A stretch of 64,000 bases of DNA from Azolla pinnata (Eukaryota; Streptophyta; Polypodiopsida; Salviniales; Salviniaceae). A program made the translations under genes and the position numbers. The notes under the pieces are model-generated. The model made no database searches and was not told where the DNA came from. It saw nothing but the letters and a program-made list of their open reading frames with translations. Below, piece by piece: positions 58,668 through 64,000 of the stretch. The number at the start of each line of letters is the position of its first letter. Positions within the stretch are counted from its first letter, which is position 1. The DNA is taken from assembly GCA_037176905.1 (NCBI GenBank), contig JBBBWG010004002.1:1-64000 (forward strand), in the 5' to 3' direction.

Positions 58668-61600
58668 CTAGTGTCTGTGAAAATGTCGACGTCTCGAACC
58701 ATAATCTCCCTTTGTTCTGCCTCTTCTCTCCAAAACCCTAAAGATTGCACTGAGCACACCAATGGCCGCTAGACAATAGAAAACCCTATACGGAGCTAAT
58801 GCTAAACCTGCTAAATAGGAATAGAAGCCAGCAAACGCATATACAAGGCTCAATCCGGAATCACCAGGTGAAAAACAAGGAACTCGAATCAAGGGAATAT
58901 TGACGTCTAGTTTATTCCCCATATATCCATGCCAAATAATCCCTAATGAGAGAGATGCATCCAGGAACCATGGGAAACTCCTGTTCATTCCTAGCCTCTG
59001 CATAAACAACCCCACAAAATAATTAGAAGCCATAAGCATCAACTTCAAATGTGAATTTCTACGATTCTAGCAATAGGACAAGTAATAATCAGTTCTTGTT
59101 TATAAAAGAATTCATCACGGTAAGCTTCATGTCTACTTCCTGTATAGCATAAAATGGAGTGAACCTCCCCCGGGAGGGATAATCTTAGCAAAACCTCTAA
59201 GACGAGCAGTAGATGAGTAATCCAAATGCATATTGACATATAGAAAGCTCAGTTTTGTTATGTACCTGGCCCCATGCCACAAGAGAGGGGATCAGCATTG
59301 CAGTTGCAATCAAATGAAGAAGGAGTAATCCCTGACCATAATTAAACATTTCCAGTTGCGTCTCCCCAAAACTGATCAATGCCTTCGGACTTCCATCAGT
59401 TTTCTTAGGTGCCATCTCACTCTCCAATGCTTGACCAGTTTGTAGCAAAGAATTGTCATTTTGTTGGCTGCGAGAGCAAGCCGCCAAACTACTGTTACAT
59501 ATAAAAGGAATAAAGCTTAGAACAATGTGTGATTCTATTTACGATACTTCTAGCCCTTTCCGTGCAGTGCCATTTATGTTATATTGTGTGTTGTTCCTGG
59601 TCCATTGACAGAACCATTCTACCTGCACAGAGCCGAATAGCAACTCCATGTATGCGCAAACAATAAGATTATTAGTCCCAGAGCTGGATGTACACAGAGA
59701 ATCAGCAATATAGATAACGCCATTGCAGCTAATGATGGCTTGCTCCTAATATATCCCACAACCTGAAAAAACTTCAGCCATTATCATTTATAGTTTTCAA
59801 TGTTGTGATAAGTATGCAAACACAAGAAAAATACCCATGATGAACATATAATCTTGAACACTGCTTGAAACCAGAATGGAGGTCGAACATTTGTCCTTTG
59901 TAGCCAAGCCTTCGATCTGTTTCCATACGAGATTAAGATACTATAACTGAATTATAAACAGAAGTCCAGTAGCTTATGAAAAGACCTGCTTACCTAAGCT
60001 TCAAATAAATATGCGTAGAGGTAAGGGCATAAAACACAACCTGCGTGATCATTGCCAAAAGTGCCACAGCTCCAGTAGCAAAGCAGAAGCATGCGACAGT
60101 AACAAGCACGAAATTCACAAAAGAGGGTGTGCTTTCCATGTTGAACCACCCGAGAAATGCATAGGTCAACAAGGGGATTGTGCTGAGAAGAACAAACGGA
60201 ATAGGGAAAGTAAGATTGTATTCCATGCTTGCCAGAACAGAAGGAACAGGTTGGTCTAGTTCCCATGCACGTGCTTGTTGCATCAATATGAACAATAAAA
60301 TGGCAACTGCAAATCCTGCAATCTGCAAGTGCGTATCATTAAGAAAAATTGGTCAACATAATGGGTGACCTATGTCTATGACTAACTGCGCAGACTATAA
60401 AATTTGATCACCTGCAATCCATGTATGACTAGAAATCTAGTCGCAACAGTTGAAATCGATACAGCCATGCTGATCTTATATGAACAGTGAGGATCTACCT
60501 GCATTTTGGCACCATGGGCATTCACTTAAGGCAATTCACATCCAGGGTGTAAGCATGGTCCTGAATAATAGCTAACAGTAACTTGAGGTGAGTGTTGTAC
60601 CAGCAAAATTATGCTTTGCTCCTTTGAATTAGGACGAGAACCCCACAGTGCTGGTGAGGAATCAACAGCAATTGTTTCAGTATGAAAGTTTGGTATCACA
60701 GCAAGTCCAGTGAATGGATCCCAGACGAGAACAACAGGGGGAAAACAGCGAAGTTTGCAGAGACCTGCATTGTTCCATAAGCTTCACGTCAATGTTTGTA
60801 GAAAAGATGCCATTACTTGCTGTAGATTAATACATTTACACATAAATTATAAGGAAGAAGACAGGACAGCAAAAGATGTGTATGCCTAAAGGAATGGTGA
60901 CAACAAAGAAGCATGGAAAGTCCATATATACTGTGAGGATCAGCATCTAAGTTAACCGAGAGATAGTGAAAATTGAAAAAGAAAAGGAAATCAAAGTTAA
61001 ATGTCATCAACAAAAAACCATGCAGAGACCAATTTAATCTTTCTGAGACATAATAAGAAAGTCATTCCTTCAATATGTTGATCCCAGTACTCATCAGCAT
61101 CATTAGCAAAATATTCAGTGATATTGATGAGGCTTGTGGATTCAATATTTAGAAAGGAAGTTTGCATACTCGTATGGTCACGATCACCAGTGCCTTCATT
61201 GGCAAAAACTGATGTTTCTATTCCACAACTTGATGTTTTTAGCTCCATGGTTGGCGGCAAAATACCCATGCTAGCAGAAAATGAGAAATTGAATATAAGA
61301 GGATGATGCTCTGCAAGTTGAATTTCCTGAAGCAACCCGACTCTAATCAATGAGAAAGTAATTCCAGAAACTAGTACATGTTATACGATGTAAAGTGGAA
61401 AATTGGTTTTCCATTACAGAAATGAAACAGGTTCAACTGACATTACAAACCTTCCGTACGAAAAGCGTCGAAACTATCCAAGAAGATGACAGAACCATAG
61501 CTCCATCGTTTGGATTATAAAATTGACCAACAGCCATGGATGCAGAAGGAGGCGGTCGCCCAGATATTGTCTACAAAAAAAAATCCAAATACAAAGGTCA

Positions 61601-63835
61601 TTATTACAAGAAAGTGGGAAAACTAGAATCATCTTCAAGTCTAATTAATGCACAAGGCACAATTTTACAAACATAACACAATATATAATGGCAGAAAACA
61701 ATCTACACAACAGTTAAAACCTAGTGACATGATATATAATGTTCTCTTAGAGACTGTTTGAACTCTCGATTTATGCAACTCACACCATTCTTGCTCATTG
61801 ACATAACTCAAGAGTCTTTTCCTGAAGGACAACTGATATTACAGTAAAGTAAATTTGAACTATTGATATGGAAGATATGCTGCATTCATAAACAGCACTC
61901 TTTTCGCCATAGCTGCCATCATCTTCATCCTAGTTCTGACAGCCTTTTTACTAATTCTAAACATTCAAATTCCTGCTCAAACAACTGATGTTGGTTGACA
62001 TATGTCAAATGTCAAAGAGAAGTCGAGAGAATGATGCCTATTGTAGAATAGGGAAGAACACACCAGGATTCATGATACATAGCACAGTTCCAGTCAAAAA
62101 AATTACAGATGCCTTAATTTCACAGATCTCTTCAGAACCTTAAGATATATAATGCCACCTGACAACTAAAGTAATCAATATCTGTCATAACGTGATAATT
62201 TGCTCATACTTTAACCAGAACACATTTAGATTAGAATAGCTCATTCCTACCGGCCGTGGTGCAACAGTTATTGTAAGGAAGCGGAATCCACGCAAATCTT
62301 CAGGAGAAAGATGAAGAATTCCAGATGGAGGAGCTTGCTCAGTTTGACCACCAGGCTCACTCTAAATAAACAGCAATGAAAATGAATTAGCAGAAAGAAA
62401 TCATCAGAGAGACAGTTGAAACATTAGAAGTCTAGCTAGTATGCTCAAATTCCTCCGAAGTTTCTCTACCTGACGAGGTGCTGGTCCTGCAGGAAGTTGC
62501 ACCATCTTTCTCGTTACTTCTACTAATTGCGTATTAATAGACAAGCCTTCTTTCCCCTGTTTTTCTGGCCACAGATGAATCTTTATCCCCGTGCAAGGGA
62601 TCAAATTTGTCACAAGAACAAAATGGCCTCGACCATCTGACCCCTGATGATGAAGCTATCAGTATTCCTTGACATCAAAGCGCTTAAATTGTATTAGCTT
62701 TTGGAACTGATACAATAAAGAGGGATATATATTTTTACCAGCCTTCTTATATCCAGCCAACGTCTTCGACCATCCATTGCCAAAACTGTCACTGTGTGTG
62801 TTTCAATGTAAAGGTCCTTTTCATGACTCTCTTCGGACCATCTCATTGACTTTGGGCATGACGGTTGACTCAATCCAAACTTTGAATGAAAGGCATCTTC
62901 ACCTGCAAAACAGATGACCCCATTAGAAAAGCCACTTTAAGAAAGTATGCCCAGCTCCACTTGTTAAAATTTATGAGACCATTGGTGGCTGCGGTGTGTT
63001 TGGAATGCAGATGTTTTGGAGTGTCCTGACTATCCACCCTCATCCAACCGAATGTTTGAGGAAGAGCACTTCGAAGATTGTTGACAAACACTTTAAGCCT
63101 CTTTGAATGACTTGTGAATGGCTGACCAGTTTTCTTATCTATGATTTGTAACAAGGTGTGAGAAACCTGCATCTCGATCCGATTGTACCGCAGAAGTAAA
63201 AACATGTGCTTACAAACCCATTCAACGTACAAGAGTAACAAATATAAGCGTTAATTAGCTAAGAACCCGAGGGAAAAGGAAAGTTTACCTGAACCACTAA
63301 CTGATTACACCAAAGGATGCTTTGATGCTCCATACCCAACCACACATTCAACATGCCAGGAGCTCCAATTGTCAAACCATGAGTGGAAGGTACTATCCCA
63401 TCTAATGATGCCATTTTCGAGCGCACCTGAGCCGACATGGGCACTTAGATTTGTTAATATAAAGTTTGAGCTTTGCCAATCCGGCAAATCAATTAATCAA
63501 TGCAAGACATCGTTGAGTTGGAGGAGATGTAACCCTAGAGATCCTATAACTTTGCATAAATTATAGTAGAAGGTCAACATTATTGAGGTGTTTTCCTTGA
63601 CTAAATTCATAATATTGCATCTAGTGAGCTTCACGACACTTACAATAGTAAAATAAGCTTGAATACCTGATAATCTCTGGGGCCACCAACTACAGATACC
63701 ACAACAACATGAGAAAGACTTGGTGTGGTACTCCTCCACCCAGACCTCTGTGCAGAGCCATAGCCATTTCTCCAGGCTCTATTTACACGAGAAAAATAGT
63801 AACCAAGAGAAGGCTGTGTTGCAACTGGGGGCGAC
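58668..63835 (-). CDS. PGAP1-like GPI inositol-deacylase (N-terminus off window)
   Basis: The C-terminal 858 residues of a PGAP1-like ER protein that removes the inositol acyl chain of GPI anchors. Fifteen exons join in frame: 63835-63667, 63426-63289, 63166-62980, 62902-62739, 62643-62470, 62361-62251, 61570-61451, 61326-61170, 60764-60601, 60498-60412, 60322-59994, 59916-59835, 59762-59623, 59491-59266, 58997-58668. The first visible block, LSHVVVVSVVGGPRDYQVRS, is the end of the lipase domain; the Ser nucleophile exon lies outside. Then come LDGIVPSTHGLTIGAPGMLN, TVTVLAMDGRRRWLDIRRL, LCKLRCFPPVVLVWDPFTGL, and several membrane segments (GFAVAILLFILMQQARAWEL, ALSILLILCVHPALGLIILL, LLLLHLIATAMLIPSLVAWG). 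It ends in an Arg/His-rich tail. The least certain borders are 61326 and 62980, chosen by phase and by fit to remembered homologues. Confidence 0.92.
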
Positions 63836-64000
63836 CTGGAAAAAAATTCCATTAATAATTCATTTCCTAAACTTTATCCACAAATTTCTCCAAATCGACT
63901 GATTGTTAAGCATACTAATTGCAAACAAGGCCTGAAAAGCTTAATGTAGCCTTCCACCCACACAATTACAGAATTGAAATCCTGAGAACCAAGCAAATAT

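Noticed and set aside
1-64000. CRISPR arrays, rRNA genes, complete tRNA genes, LTR elements or DNA transposons.
   Set aside because: No regularly spaced identical repeats, rRNA motifs, full cloverleaf, or reverse transcriptase/transposase domains could be seen in any frame.

Overview
The window reads as nuclear DNA of a land plant. Thirteen protein genes can be read from start or near start to stop. Most have many short GT-AG introns, and their exons join in frame into plant families: chloroplast ABC1 kinase, AAP amino acid permease, methylesterase, PAL, RAD6-type E2 and PGAP1. Two long intronless PPR genes of the PLS type carry wording (LYRQM, QACG-like, IGxALHxD) that I associate with ferns, and the GC-rich intronless PAL would fit a fern or another early-diverging vascular plant. 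Gene density of about one per 5 kb and introns mostly under 1.5 kb suggest a compact genome. The fern assignment is inference; no species is claimed. A 100-N scaffold gap shows this is assembled sequence.

Layout. 1-3.2 kb: no recognised gene, several simple and tandem repeats. 3.2-6.5 kb (-): FSH/OVCA2-type serine hydrolase, with a four-copy repeat in intron 1 and a long GAA tract just upstream. 7.8-12.0 kb (-): ABC1K3-like plastid kinase, divergent from an intronless PPR gene at 12.8-15.3 kb (+). 16.2-19.5 kb (-): ankyrin/coiled-coil protein, divergent from a second PPR gene at 20.7-22.8 kb (+), a paralogue of the first. 24.5-27.9 kb (+): three-RRM, RGG-rich hnRNP-like protein. 28.8-32.7 kb (+): mitochondrial-type NADH-cytochrome b5 reductase. 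34.8-39.0 kb (+): amino acid permease. 39.9-42.8 kb (-): MES-type methylesterase homologue with Asp at the nucleophile elbow. 44.6-46.9 kb (-): SFT2-like Golgi membrane protein, divergent from a RAD6/UBC2 E2 enzyme at 47.8-50.3 kb (+). 52.7-55.3 kb (-): PAL with a polyglutamine tail. 58.7-63.8 kb (-): PGAP1-like GPI inositol-deacylase, whose N-terminal exons lie beyond the right edge.

The genes do not form a pathway or cluster; this is an ordinary gene-dense plant segment. The ABC1K3-like kinase and the two PPR proteins are likely to act in organelles, and SFT2, PGAP1 and the permease in the endomembrane system. Three gene pairs are divergent and probably share promoters. The most unusual items are the PAL with extended low-complexity ends, the Asp-for-Ser MES homologue with an N-myristoylation-like start, the tripled CACGTCA element upstream of it, two orphan exon-like zinc-binding segments (44.1 and 58.1 kb), and a false assembly gap at 47.1 kb. 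I found no convincing new multi-gene system, CRISPR array, complete transposon or virus-derived element.
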